Source: Siphonodentalium dalli (taxonomy: Eukaryota > Mollusca > Scaphopoda > Gadilida > Siphonodentaliidae). Taken from it: DNA of 64,000 nucleotides. Positions 33,375 through 44,119 of the stretch are shown one piece after another. The stretch covers positions 12,801,710 to 12,865,709 of the forward strand of contig CP136062.1 in NCBI GenBank assembly GCA_032622095.1, written 5' to 3'. The notes beneath the pieces are model-generated. The model saw only the letters and a program-made list of their open reading frames with translations, did no database searches and was not told the origin of the DNA. Position 1 is the stretch's first letter. Every line of letters begins with the position of its first letter. The position numbers and the translations under genes are program-made.

Positions 33375-34085
33375 TCAGACAGCTACAAACAAGAAAGGAG
33401 AAGACTTCATCAATACTGTAAATGAAAGCTTCCAGATGAAGACATGATGACAAAGTTGTATAAAGGGTTGGTTCGACCAAGAGTACTCACAGCCAGCATG
33501 GAAACCATATTTGATCAAACACATCACCCAACTTGAGAAAGTCCAACGCAGAGCAACAAAACTAGTTCCTCCTTTAAAACATCTACCATATGAAGACAGA
33601 CTTGAAAAACTAAAGATTCCCACCCTGCAATACAGACGACATAGAGGAGATATGATATAATGCTACAAAATATTCAATACATACGACCCGGAAGTAGCAA
33701 ATATACTGACATGAAACTCCGAATCCAAAACCAGAGGCCACAACTTCAAGCTGTTTCTAGAAGGGGCAATCAGAGACACAAGAAAACATACTTTTAGTCA
33801 GAGAGTTCTGGAGCCCTGGAACCAACTAGCAGAAGAAGTAGTCAACGCCGATACATTAAACCATTTCAAAAATAGACTCGACGATTATTGGAAAGAACAG
33901 GAGGTGAGGCTTGATTCCAACGCCAAGTTAGGGATGACAAGTTCTCAGACGAGCCGGGCATTGGATAGACTCAAAAATATAGGGCCTGAATTTGGTAAAT
34001 TCGGGGAACCAGACACAGAAGACGTGGACATAGTGGCACAAGCCAGCGCCCACTAACAGCATAGGTATCATAAGGTATAAGGTAT
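33375..34085 (+). pseudogene. LINE RT C-terminal region and 3' tail
   Basis: The plus strand encodes, with a few stops, the conserved end of CR1/L2-like LINE proteins: LEKVQRRATKLVP, LPYEDRLEKLKIPTLQYRR, RGDMI, YKIF, RGHNFKLF, FSQRVLEPWNQLAEEVV and a FKNRLDDYW end. In-frame TAA near 33658 and TGA near 33711 inactivate it. The tail ends in a short AAGGTATAAGGTATA repeat, as expected of LINEs that end in microsatellites. It is in the same direction as the endonuclease piece at 31719 and may be the same insertion. Confidence 0.85.
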
Positions 34086-34687
34086 AACCGATCATTGCGC
34101 TGAAAAAGTATATGAACACTGAAATAACGTTACGATAGTGTATTTTGTAGTATAAGTTTTAATTTTGTTTAATTTAAATTCACATCTCAATGATTTTGTG
34201 TTATTTTCCCACTCCTGGTGTACTCTTGGGCTCCAAATAAACATGCATGCACGTTTATTATTTTTTGGGGAAATCCCCCTGACACAGTGCTTATTTGTGT
34301 CTGCATGTTTATTAATTTTGAGGCTATGCAAATTGAAATCAGCACAAACTCAAGATTTCTATATGATTCTGATATAAAAATCATGAGTTGATAACTTTAT
34401 GCATGTATATATTCAAGTATATGGTATACAAGTTATGTGAATATTTAAATATTGAATAAATCACACATGACAGATACAACATTGTATGTTGATTCCCATA
34501 CTTGACCTACTATAAAAAATAATTTGTTTAACCACAGTTATGCTGATGTTTTGCTCAGAGTTCCCCTACACTATTATTTGGGCCTGCACTTTTATTTGGA
34601 TCCCGAGAGTACATGTATGTTCGGAATCGGACGTGATGTAGTTTTCCATTCAAAATGGAAAAAAAAATATAATAAACACTGTTTACA

Positions 34688-35173
34688 TTAAAGGTGCTCA
34701 ATCCGAACAGGGTCCCCATCTCAACAGATTCCAACAACAACAATCCGATCAGAGGGTCCTATATTACTATTTCTTTGGCTTTGGGGGTAAAAAATATTTG
34801 ATTCGAGTCGAGGAACCCATCAAACAAAGCTCAGAGTTATTAGATATTGATTTTTGAAATTTGTTATATTCTCGAGATGAGTACTAATAATTGCCGTCAA
34901 TTTCGTATCCTGCTCGAGATGAGTACACCAAAGCTCTATTCAAACAGACAAGGATGGATAACTCTAAAATCAAGTGGTAATAATAACGCAATTTTGACTG
35001 CGTTCTGGGCCAGATAGTATTCCCGATAATGAAAAATAATAGATTTCTAAAATCGATATCAAACAAATCTGAGCTTTGACGGGTGACTTCCTCGACTCGA
35101 ATCAAATATTTTTGACCCCCGAAGCCATTGAAATAGTAATTGGGATGAGTTTTATCGGATTGAGTACCTTTAA
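34688..35173. mobile_element. AGGTACTC MITE, inverted copy
   Basis: Starts TTAAAGGTGCTCAATCCG and ends CGGATTGAGTACCTTTAA, with TTAA at both edges. It lies in the opposite orientation to 12437-12924. A 197-codon minus-strand frame crosses its edge at 34884-35477 but follows repeat sequence and is considered spurious. Confidence 0.85.
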
Positions 35174-35591
35174 TTGTTTTATAATCAGAATCATGATTCT
35201 CATTTTGATTCTCGTAAAAAGTCTTGATTCCCTGTAGAAAGTGAAACGCTGTTTCGATTCTCGCAAAAAATCTGATGGATTTTAAGGCCAGCATCAAGAC
35301 GTTTGTTTGTGAATAAATCAAGGTAAATGTGTTAAATATTGACGCATTTACGAATGCGCAGCTCCTAAATCGCAAAGTAGATTCGAGCATGTGGTCGCTT
35401 TTCCAAGAAATTTCTTGAGTGCCCGGTCCGTACATGTAAGTGACTTGACCGACTATATGAGGACTCGAGGAACACAACCAATGAGGATGTTCATACTAAA
35501 CAAATAAATTTTTACGCGAGCAACGAATGCATGGCCAATTTCTTAATTTATATTGTTATCTTCATCCCATTTTCCTCTCTTCTGATTGACT

Positions 35592-35620
35592 GAAGTTGCG
35601 TCACGTGGCGCGCCGCAAAT
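35592..35620. promoter_or_regulatory. CpG-rich E-box cluster
   Basis: GCGTCACGTGGCGCGCC at about 35597-35613 contains a CACGTG E-box in a USF/MITF-type context and an adjoining GGCGCGCC palindrome, in otherwise AT-rich DNA. It may be a promoter; no gene could be attached. Confidence 0.25.
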
Positions 35621-35768
35621 CACTTGTTACACTCGAGGGTAACATTTCGGCAGTTGTTGACAGCTGTTACCAGTAAACATAGAACTACGAAGAACTCAAC
35701 ATACAGAGATTACATCACAGATCTCTAGTAATTTCCGAAAACACGCATTTTACAAACACCACTGTTAT

Positions 35769-37027
35769 ACGCTATGTATAAATGGTGTTATCACGGACAT
35801 ATATCCCTTATAATGTGTAATGTTTCTACTGACCTTTCTATATAAATAATTAATACTGTGGAACAAATAGATAAACCTTATGAAGCAGTTGGTATGTTCT
35901 GTAGAAAATTGCACACACGATGTACATACGTCACAAATAGGTTTCTGTACTTAGCTCTAAATGTCGAATAGTCACTCTTTACTGTTTATCAATCGACAAT
36001 TTTCTTTCGGCTATACATTCCTACGACTTCACAGGAATACCATTATGTTGCGTAACAGTCTGTAACAGTTGTCAATTTATTTGGCACCACTACAACGTGT
36101 CAGTTTCACAATGTAGCGTTCTCGAAATTAACACGTCTACATGCATATATACGCTCATTTAAAACGAAACCGAGCATTTCGCCGCATGGCTACTCTACTT
36201 CGAAATTGCTTTACTCCTCCTTCCGTCAACCGATTCTCACCATGCGACCAGCAAACTAACCGGACAATAGCTCAGCAAATAGTGGGTGTATCAATTGATA
36301 CACAATGTGTACGTTTTATTTTCTAAAAAGTGAGGATTCCAACATAAAATTAACTATTAGAGCTGGATTAATGAATATGCGCGCGTACTTAGGCATGCCA
36401 TTAAGAAGGTTCGTTTGTATTACTTTGTCAGATAACAAAACAGTTGTCACCCTTGTTTTCGTGAGACACGGGGATTTGTCGCCGCTCTCGACCTGGAATG
36501 TCACCATCGGGCCTCGGGCCTGTACTATAGATTTACAATTGCCGTGTTTGAACAGGTGTACAATGTTATGGGAGGTACACAGGAGGCGTGAAGTGCAATA
36601 GACCACTGTATTGTAATAGAGTAGATTATACCCGTGTGCTCATTGCCGATGAGTGACTGGGTTTGATCAGAATGGTATTCAATATAATACTCCAGCGATT
36701 CTGCATGACAACCCAAATAGAAATTGAAATACATCTTACAACTTTAATTGTTGAAACAGACGATAACCATTGATGAAATATAACACAATGCACGAACGGT
36801 TGCGGCGTACTCATTGCGCGATTATTTAAAGGATACCGATTACCACTAATACAATTGAACACGGGTTACCCATGCACTAGCGATAACATATCAATGAGTG
36901 TCTCCGAGGAATATTTTTTTCATTGGTCAATCAAGTCACATGTGGTAAACAACAATGTTTAATAACAACCGCGAACTGTGGTGTTTGCTAATTTGCATAA
37001 TTGTTGTCTTTAATTTGCAATTAAAGC
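35769..37027. repeat. 1258-bp tandem unit, copy 1
   Basis: Begins ACGCTATGTATAAATGG. Carries a 61-codon frame at 36141-36326 (start MHIYAHLKRNRAFRR) and a frame at about 36370-36601. Copy 1 differs from copies 2 and 3 by a few percent, so it is the older branch. Confidence 0.9.
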
Positions 37028-38285
37028 ACGCTATGTATAAATGGTGTTATCACGGACATATATCCCTTATAATGTGTAATGTTTCTACTGACCTTTCTAT
37101 ATAAATAATTAATACTGTGGAACAAATAGATAAACCTTATGAAGCAGTTGGTATGTTCTGTAGAAAATTGCACACACGATGTACATACGTCACAAATAGG
37201 TTTCTGTACTTAGCACTAAATATCGAATAGTCACTCTTTACTGTTTATCAATCGACAATTTTCTTTCGGCTATACATTCCTACGACTTCACAGGAATACC
37301 ATTATGTTGCGTAACAGTCTGTAACAGTTGTCAATTTATTTGGCACCACTACAACGTGTCAGTTTCACAATGTAGCGTTCTCGAAATTAACACGTCTAAT
37401 GCATATTTACGCTCATTTAAAACGAAACCGAGCATTTCGCCGCATGGCTACTCTACTTCGAAATTGCTTTACTCCTCCTTCCGTCAAACGATTCTCACCA
37501 CGCGACCAGCAAACTAACCGGACAATAGCTCCGCAAATAGTGGGTGTATCAATTGATACAAAATGTGAACGTTTTATTTTCTAAAAAGTGAGGATAACAT
37601 CATAAAATGATGTATTAGAGCTGGATTAATGAATATACGCGCGTACTTAGGCATGCCATTAAGAAGGTTCGTTTGTATTACTTTGTCAGATAACAAAACA
37701 GTTGTCACCCTTGTTTTCGTGAGACACGGGGATTTGTCGCCGCTCTCGACCTGGAATGTTACCCTAGGGCCTCGGGCCTGTACTATAGATTTACAACTGC
37801 CGTGTTTGAACAGGTGTACAATGTTATGGGAGGTACACAAGAGGCGTGAAATGCAATAGACCACTGTATTGTAATAGAGTAGATTATACCCGTGTGCTCA
37901 TTACCGATGAGTGACTGGGTTTTATCAGAATGGTATTCAATATAATACTCCAGCGATTCTGCATGACAACCCAAATAGAAATTGAAATACATCTTACAAC
38001 TTTAATTGTTGGAACAGACGATAACCATTGATGAAATATAACACAATGCACGAACGGTTGCGGCGTACTCATTGCGCGATTATTTAAAGGATACCGATTA
38101 CCACTAATACAATTGAACACGGGTTACCCATGCACTAGCGATAACATATCAATGAGTGTCTCCGAGGAATATTTTTTTCATTGGTCAATCAAGTCACATG
38201 TGGTAAACAACACTGTTTAATAACAACCGCGAACTGTGGTGTTTGCTAATTTGCATAATTGTTGTCTTTAATTTGCAATTAAAGC
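37028..38285. repeat. 1258-bp tandem unit, copy 2
   Basis: Head-to-tail with copy 1. The small frame is kept at 37399-37584. It differs from copy 3 at only a handful of positions, so the last duplication was between copies 2 and 3. Confidence 0.9.
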
Positions 38286-39464
38286 ACGCTATGTATAAAT
38301 GGTGTTATCACGGACATATATCCCTTATAATGTGTAATGTTTCTACTGACCTTTCTATATAAATAATTAATACTGTGGAACAAATAGATAAACCTTATGA
38401 AGCAGTTGGTATGTTCTGTAGAAAATTGCACACACGATGTACATACGTCACAAATAGGTTTCTGTACTTAGCACTAAATATCGAATAGTCACACTTTACT
38501 GTTTATCAATCGACAATTTTCTTTCGGCTATACATTCCTACGACTTCACAGGAATACCATTAGGTTGCGTAACAGTCTGTAACAGTTGTCAATTTATTTG
38601 GCACCACTACAACGTGTCAGTTTCACAATGTAGCGTTCTCGAAATTAACACGTCTAATGCATATTTACGCTCATTTAAAACGAAACCGAGCATTTCGCCG
38701 CATGGCTACTCTACTTTGAAATTGCTTTACTCCTCCTTCCGTCAAACGATTCTCACCACGCGACCAGCAAACTAACCGGACAATAGCTCCGCAAATAGTG
38801 GGTGTATCAATTGATACAAAATGTGAACGTTTTATTTTCTAAAAAGTGAGGATAACATCATAAAATGATGTATTAGAGCTGGATTAATGAATATACGCGC
38901 GTACTTAGGCATGCCATTAAGAAGGTTCGTTTGTATTACTTTGTCAGATAACAAAACAGTTGTCACCCTTGTTTTCGTGAGACACGGGGATTTGTCGCCG
39001 CTCTCGACCTGGAATGTCACCCTAGGGCCTCGGGCCTGTACTATAGATTTACAACTGCCGTGTTTGAACAGGTGTACAATGTTATGGGAGGTACACAAGA
39101 GGCGTGAAATGCAATAGACCACTGTATTGTAATAGAGTAGATTATACCCGTGTGCTCATTACCGATGAGTGACTGGGTTTTATCAGAATGGTATTCAATA
39201 TAATACTCCAGCGATTCTGCATGACAACCCAAATAGAAATTGAAATACATCTTACAACTTTAATTGTTGGAACAGACGATAACCATTGATGAAATATAAC
39301 ACAATGCACGAACGGTTGCGGCGTACTCATTGCGCGATTATTTAAAGGATACCGATTACCACTAATACAATTGAACACGGGTTACCCATGCACTAGCGAT
39401 AACATATCAATGAGTGTCTCCGAGGAATATTTTTTTCATTGGTCAATCAAGTCACATGTGGTAA
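38286..39464. repeat. 1258-bp tandem unit, copy 3 (3'-truncated)
   Basis: Same unit, ending about 80 bp early at GTGGTAA near 39464. In this copy the small frame has a TGA (CTTTGAAAT near 38715) where copies 1 and 2 have CGA, which argues against a maintained protein. Confidence 0.9.
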
Positions 39465-39562
39465 GCCTATTATTTTATTGGTCACCATGCATGTAAACGA
39501 GGCGTTGCAAGAAGTCGCCTTTTCACTGTAAGAATAAGAGTGGAGGTCTATGGTAATCGACA

Positions 39563-39720
39563 TCTTCTGTGTGCCCCACACAACCTTGTACACGTGTTCA
39601 AACACGGCAATTGTAAATCTATAGTACAGGCCCCTGGCGGCCATCGGGTGACATTCCAGGTCTCGAGCGGGCGGCAAATCCCCGTGTCTCACTCAATCGC
39701 GGGCGACAACTGTATATTAT
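39563..39720. repeat. Inverted diverged fragment of the 1258-bp unit
   Basis: GTTCAAACACGGCAATTGTA, ATCTATAGTACAGGCCC, CATTCCAGGTC and CCCCGTGTCTCA match the inverse of about 36466-36570. Divergence is higher than between the tandem copies, so this is an older, inverted relative. Confidence 0.75.
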
Positions 39721-41284
39721 AAGCCGACCAACAAGACAGATCGTAAATCGCTGTTATATGACAATATATCTGGCCATCGTAATGACAAAATTACAAAAAT
39801 AGATATGTCAGGCCAATACAAAGATGTCACGACTTATTGCTGGTGAAACCTATTAAAGGCATTGTTCCGTTTCGTTAACAACTTAACATTCACCTCCATT
39901 GCTTTATGTTGCATTCACATTTATTTTCACCACACTGAGGAACATTGTACCTGGGTTGAAGTAACGTGACCGCGTTGTGTTAACACTAGAACTGCATCGA
40001 TGGTCATTTTCAACGTGGTCTCACTGAGGTTCTAACACGGCTGAAAGAGACACTTATTTTGAGAATATGTGAACTATGTGTTAATATGAGCCTAAACATC
40101 ATCTGATGGAGTCAAAATCATTGAGCATTATGCACGCACATGTAGTCGTGATGTTTAGTCTGGCTTTCATCATTTTCATTAGTTTTACTGTTATTCGCCA
40201 AAGGTTGAGGTGTTATGGGACAACTTGATGGCATCGTGTACTGTTATCTTTCGAGTAAATATGGAGTATCTAATTCTTTTATCAGTCACGCATCTACTCA
40301 TCAAGGTGACAATAGTATAATCCTTAAATATTTGTAAATTGTAACAATTGTTACAATGAAGGTCCTGGCGATCCAGACTGCACAGTACATGTAACATAGA
40401 TTTATTTGCAGTGTGATTTAATTTGCCATTTTGATGATGAACGTTCACTTGTTGATAATTTTCTTTGTCTTGGAACGACTGTTGTCCCAAGTTCCGACGC
40501 CTTGTCCTCCTGTTATATAGGGATTACCGGTGCCTTAGTGATGCATCATTGCCAAATTTATTTTATTGATGAACATTAGAGTGGAACTGAATTAACAATA
40601 TCACATTCACACAGTACTCAGTCTCAGTAGACCAATAAAACAGCAAAAGTAGTATTGCACAGCAGGCTTATCGGTATGACTACATGTACAGTACTAGACT
40701 CCGTACTACCGTAGATCAAACTTCTCAATTACATGTATTACTTTTCAAGTAATTCAATCCCAATGCACTATCAGTGGTTTTCATGTGATAGAAATATGGC
40801 CGGTCATACAGGTGTGTCAGCGGAAATACTCTGGTTATGGGTACCGTTCAGTACTATAGTTGATCCGTTTCGTAGTTCTCACTGTTCCTGGAATTGAAAT
40901 TTTTTCCCCCATGAAATTCAGTCTTTTTCGATATTAGTGCACATCCATGCGGACAAAATCGGCTAATCGTATATTTAAGTCCACATTTTATCCGCGTTGT
41001 AGCCAATACACCATATCCTTCTGACAATCCGTGTTGATTTGCGACAAAACTAACACAAAACACCGCAACTAAAAGTTAGGATTGTAATTTGGCTGCAGAA
41101 ACGAAACGAATTTTGAAACACAATAATTGTATTCACTAATATTTTCATGTTAATATATGGTCTACTATAGTATATGCAATCATTTATTTGCAATAATAAA
41201 TATCACTTAGAGTATAATTCTTACTGATAACTAGAAATATATTTATTATACTTCCATGGTGTAAGCAGGTACGTTGGCATACTG
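39721..41284. other. No gene recognised
   Basis: Unique-looking AT-rich DNA. The longest frame (99 codons on the minus strand at 40191-40490) has no recognisable motif. Confidence 0.5.
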
Positions 41285-42190
41285 TATGTACGTCCCCGAA
41301 GTTTGACCACTATACTTTAAAAGTAACCTGCCCAACGGAGAATTTGTGTCGGGGTGGGATGAGACTTTCGGAAAATTTCACGAAATTCGCAAAGGGGCAA
41401 AATTCAAATATTGAGATAAAAATTTTTTTACGACTACATCTGATGGGTAGTGTTTACGCGCATCTAGAGTGCGATTTTCTAATTTTCAGACAGAACAGTT
41501 TACTCGTGACAACGCTATATAACATAAATGAGTATTCTTAAGTAATCTATCACTAACCTATTTTTAGCTCCAAATCCAAACGAGCCTAAGAAGGAGCGAG
41601 TTAAATGCAGGAGCATGTTCGGAAGTTTACCGTAGGTACGCCTTTAAAATTTGACCGCTCTACTATAAATGCAACCTCCTCGACGGAGAGTTTGTGTCGG
41701 GGTGGGTTCAGATTTGGCAAATTCAGCCGAAAATCAAATGGGGAAAATTACTCCAAAAATCAGATATTGAGATAAAAACTTTTCGACGAGTGGATGTGGT
41801 TAGTAGTATCCACACGCAATATTAGTACGATTTTCAAAGTTTTAGAGTGGACGGGTTAACCCTGGTAGCGTGTGACGTTGTTAACGGGTGATATATATTA
41901 CTCAAATTCACACCCACTCTTCCTGACGCAAATTCAAATGGTCTTATCAAGGAGCAAGGCTAATGCATGAATATGTTCACCGATATACTATAGGTATGCC
42001 CTTTTTACCATGAAAGTAACCTGCCCAACGGAGAGCGCGCGGACGCCCCGGGGAGTGTCGAGGTTTTTGGCAAATTCCACCGAAACTCGTAAAAGGGAAA
42101 AAATGGAAAATCGCGAATCCATGTTTTATAATTTGAACACTGCATGTGTTTAGTAGTATATATACGGACAACATTAGCTTTAGAGCGGAC
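41285..42190. repeat. Three diverged ~345-bp tandem units
   Basis: Units start near 41270, 41620 and 41975. They share GTAACCTGCCCAACGGAGA (first and third; CAACCTCCTCGACGGAGA in the second), TGTCGGGGTGGG, ATTGAGATAAAAA and a GTTTAGTAGTAT-type block. The pairing of conserved GC-rich and variable AT-rich parts suggests an old satellite-like expansion. Confidence 0.65.
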
Positions 42191-42562
42191 GGGTAAGCAC
42201 TCAGCTAGCATTATCGATTGTGATATAGTTATATCGATTACAGTTAACTCTATCACAATGACGTTAATGACTATAGTGTAGCAAAGACGCACTGAAATAC
42301 TAATTAATTAACTAAAAGATCTTTCCTCCGCCATAAAAACTAAAAGATTCTAAATCCGAAACCAGTGAAAAAACTATCCAATAAATGCGAAATAACAGAG
42401 TTATGGTACATTAATTTGCTTTGATCTACATGTCGATTACGATATAATCAGACACGCCAAATTTCGTAACCGTTGAACAGGATTTGGGCATCCTGGGGAG
42501 GTGTTATAACTAGCCCTAAAATGTATCCCTACCGAATGAAAATGAACTGATTGGCTGGGGAG

Positions 42563-42640
42563 AATGGTGGCTCAGTTGGTCAGGACCATGATGCATTAGA
42601 CTGTCAGCAATCACCCACGTCGGGTCGAACCAAATGACAT
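42563..42640 (+). repeat. tRNA-derived SINE head
   Basis: Box A-like GTGGCTCAGTTGGT at 42567-42580 and box B-like GGGTCGAACC at 42622-42631 are spaced as in tRNA genes. The arms do not form a full cloverleaf, so a SINE promoter is more likely than a tRNA gene. Confidence 0.5.
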
Positions 42641-42964
42641 AAACCTTTGGAATATATATCTTATTTAGAAATGCCAATGCAAGTCCACCATCGGATAAAA
42701 AAGCACCAATATGTAGTCGCGTGAAGGGGAACACACATTTACGCATAATACCGACATGGAATGGGATACAATGGAAATATCTGATTCCATGGAATCTGAC
42801 CTCTAGTTTTGTATCCCTTTATTAAATAACGGCCCTGAACATTGTCTGTTTGTCAGCTTAATGTTCACTTATAGATAGGCTGTTAGATAAAATATGGTAT
42901 TGCTTCATTTGTCCGGGGTAGTGTATTGTCATACTGTGATAATAACAAAATTATACAGTCTAAC

Positions 42965-43330
42965 AAAATACCCCAGGTGTATATACCCGGGGGAACCCTG
43001 GAGTAAATACCTGGGCGAAAACTTGGTATAAATACCTGGGTGAACCCTGGTGTAAATACATGAGTGTAAATACCTGGGATAACCTGAGTCTAAATACCCG
43101 GGTGTCTACACCCGGGTTGGATGCGGGTATGATGTTGTTGCAACTACAGGTCTGTAACACTATAAACATATCCGGTTATATATATTCTATAACATCATGT
43201 TTACTGATATAGCTGCTTAAACGTTTTCACCCCAGATAACCCAGGTATGACAGCGTCTTTCTAAATTATATCCGTAAAAACCAGGATAAACTGGTGTGTA
43301 TTCCTGGGTGTAACTAGGGTAAAACCTGTG
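42965..43330. repeat. Degenerate CCTGGGTGTAAATAC repeats
   Basis: Short modules such as TAAATACCTGGG and GAACCCTGG recur many times from 42967 to 43130 and again near 43290-43330. This low-complexity tract invades the end of the LINE relic on the minus strand. Confidence 0.65.
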
Positions 43331-44110
43331 TGTACGGACACATTTTGAGATACCTATTTCAATGTGGTGTTTGAACTGGGTCCATATTTCCTCTACTGAT
43401 ATCTTGGAGCAAAAGATGGTGGCAAAGTTAGTTGGGATGTATTCATTGAAGCTCTCCCAGTCTGCTTTGGAGTGTATAGACACTGTTCTAGGTGATGCTT
43501 TGGTGATAGATGGTTTCAGATTTGCTGTTATGCATATAGTGTTTTTTCTCTGGCTTTCCCTCTGATTACTTGCGTTAGTGTAAAGTCGTCAAGTAGGTCG
43601 ATAAATTCATCATAGAGCTTTTGGTTGGGACATGGTTGGGTATATTTTCCTTGTCCCAATCGAGATTAGGGAAGTTGAAGTCCCCGGCTACCCAAATGTG
43701 TCCGTTTAATTTAGCAATTGATTCTAGATTAAGGTTCAACGAATCTATGCTATCTTTGTCACTTTATTCATGGCGGTAGAAAGCTCCAAGATAAAGTGCT
43801 TGTTTACCCATAACTATTCGCTTTCCGGTGGTGTGTTGGATGGCAGAGAGCGTTCTGTTACTGTCAGGCAGTTGTTGATAATTATGCAAACCCCGCATCC
43901 CTTTACTTTGGGTCTGTCCTTTCTAAATAATGAATACACAAGAGACTATGGCAGGATTTCACCATCATCGATGTGTGGTTTAAACCATGTTCGGTGGCAA
44001 CTATTATGTCAGGAGACTCAGTTTCAAGAACGGCTGGAGCTGATCTCTTTTATCCATGATGGAACAGAAATTTATGTTAATATGTCTAAGTCTTGTTGTT
44101 TTAGGATTCA
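43217..44110 (-). pseudogene. LINE endonuclease relic
   Basis: The minus strand encodes, across at least two frames, the endonuclease domain of a CR1-like LINE: SPDIIVATEHGLNH near 44020, CGVCIIINNCLTVTERS near 43870, LGAFYRHE near 43780, then HIWVAGDFNFPNLDWDKENIP near 43690 with the D and N of the catalytic loop. The following linker includes ADWESFNEYIPTNFATIF and EEIWTQFKHHI at 43300-43460, the region before the RT. Several stops and frame changes make it non-functional. The RT part is missing. Confidence 0.8.
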
Positions 44111-44119
44111 TGTTCCATG

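Noticed and set aside
34884-35477. 197-codon minus-strand open frame
   Set aside because: It runs across a MITE and adjacent AT-rich DNA. The translation matches the repeat in one frame only by position, has no motif and is not conserved in the other copies.
36141-36326. Helix-turn-helix transposase fragment suspected (RTIAQQ...GVS)
   Set aside because: Resemblance is short, the frame has a stop in copy 3 and no catalytic domain follows.
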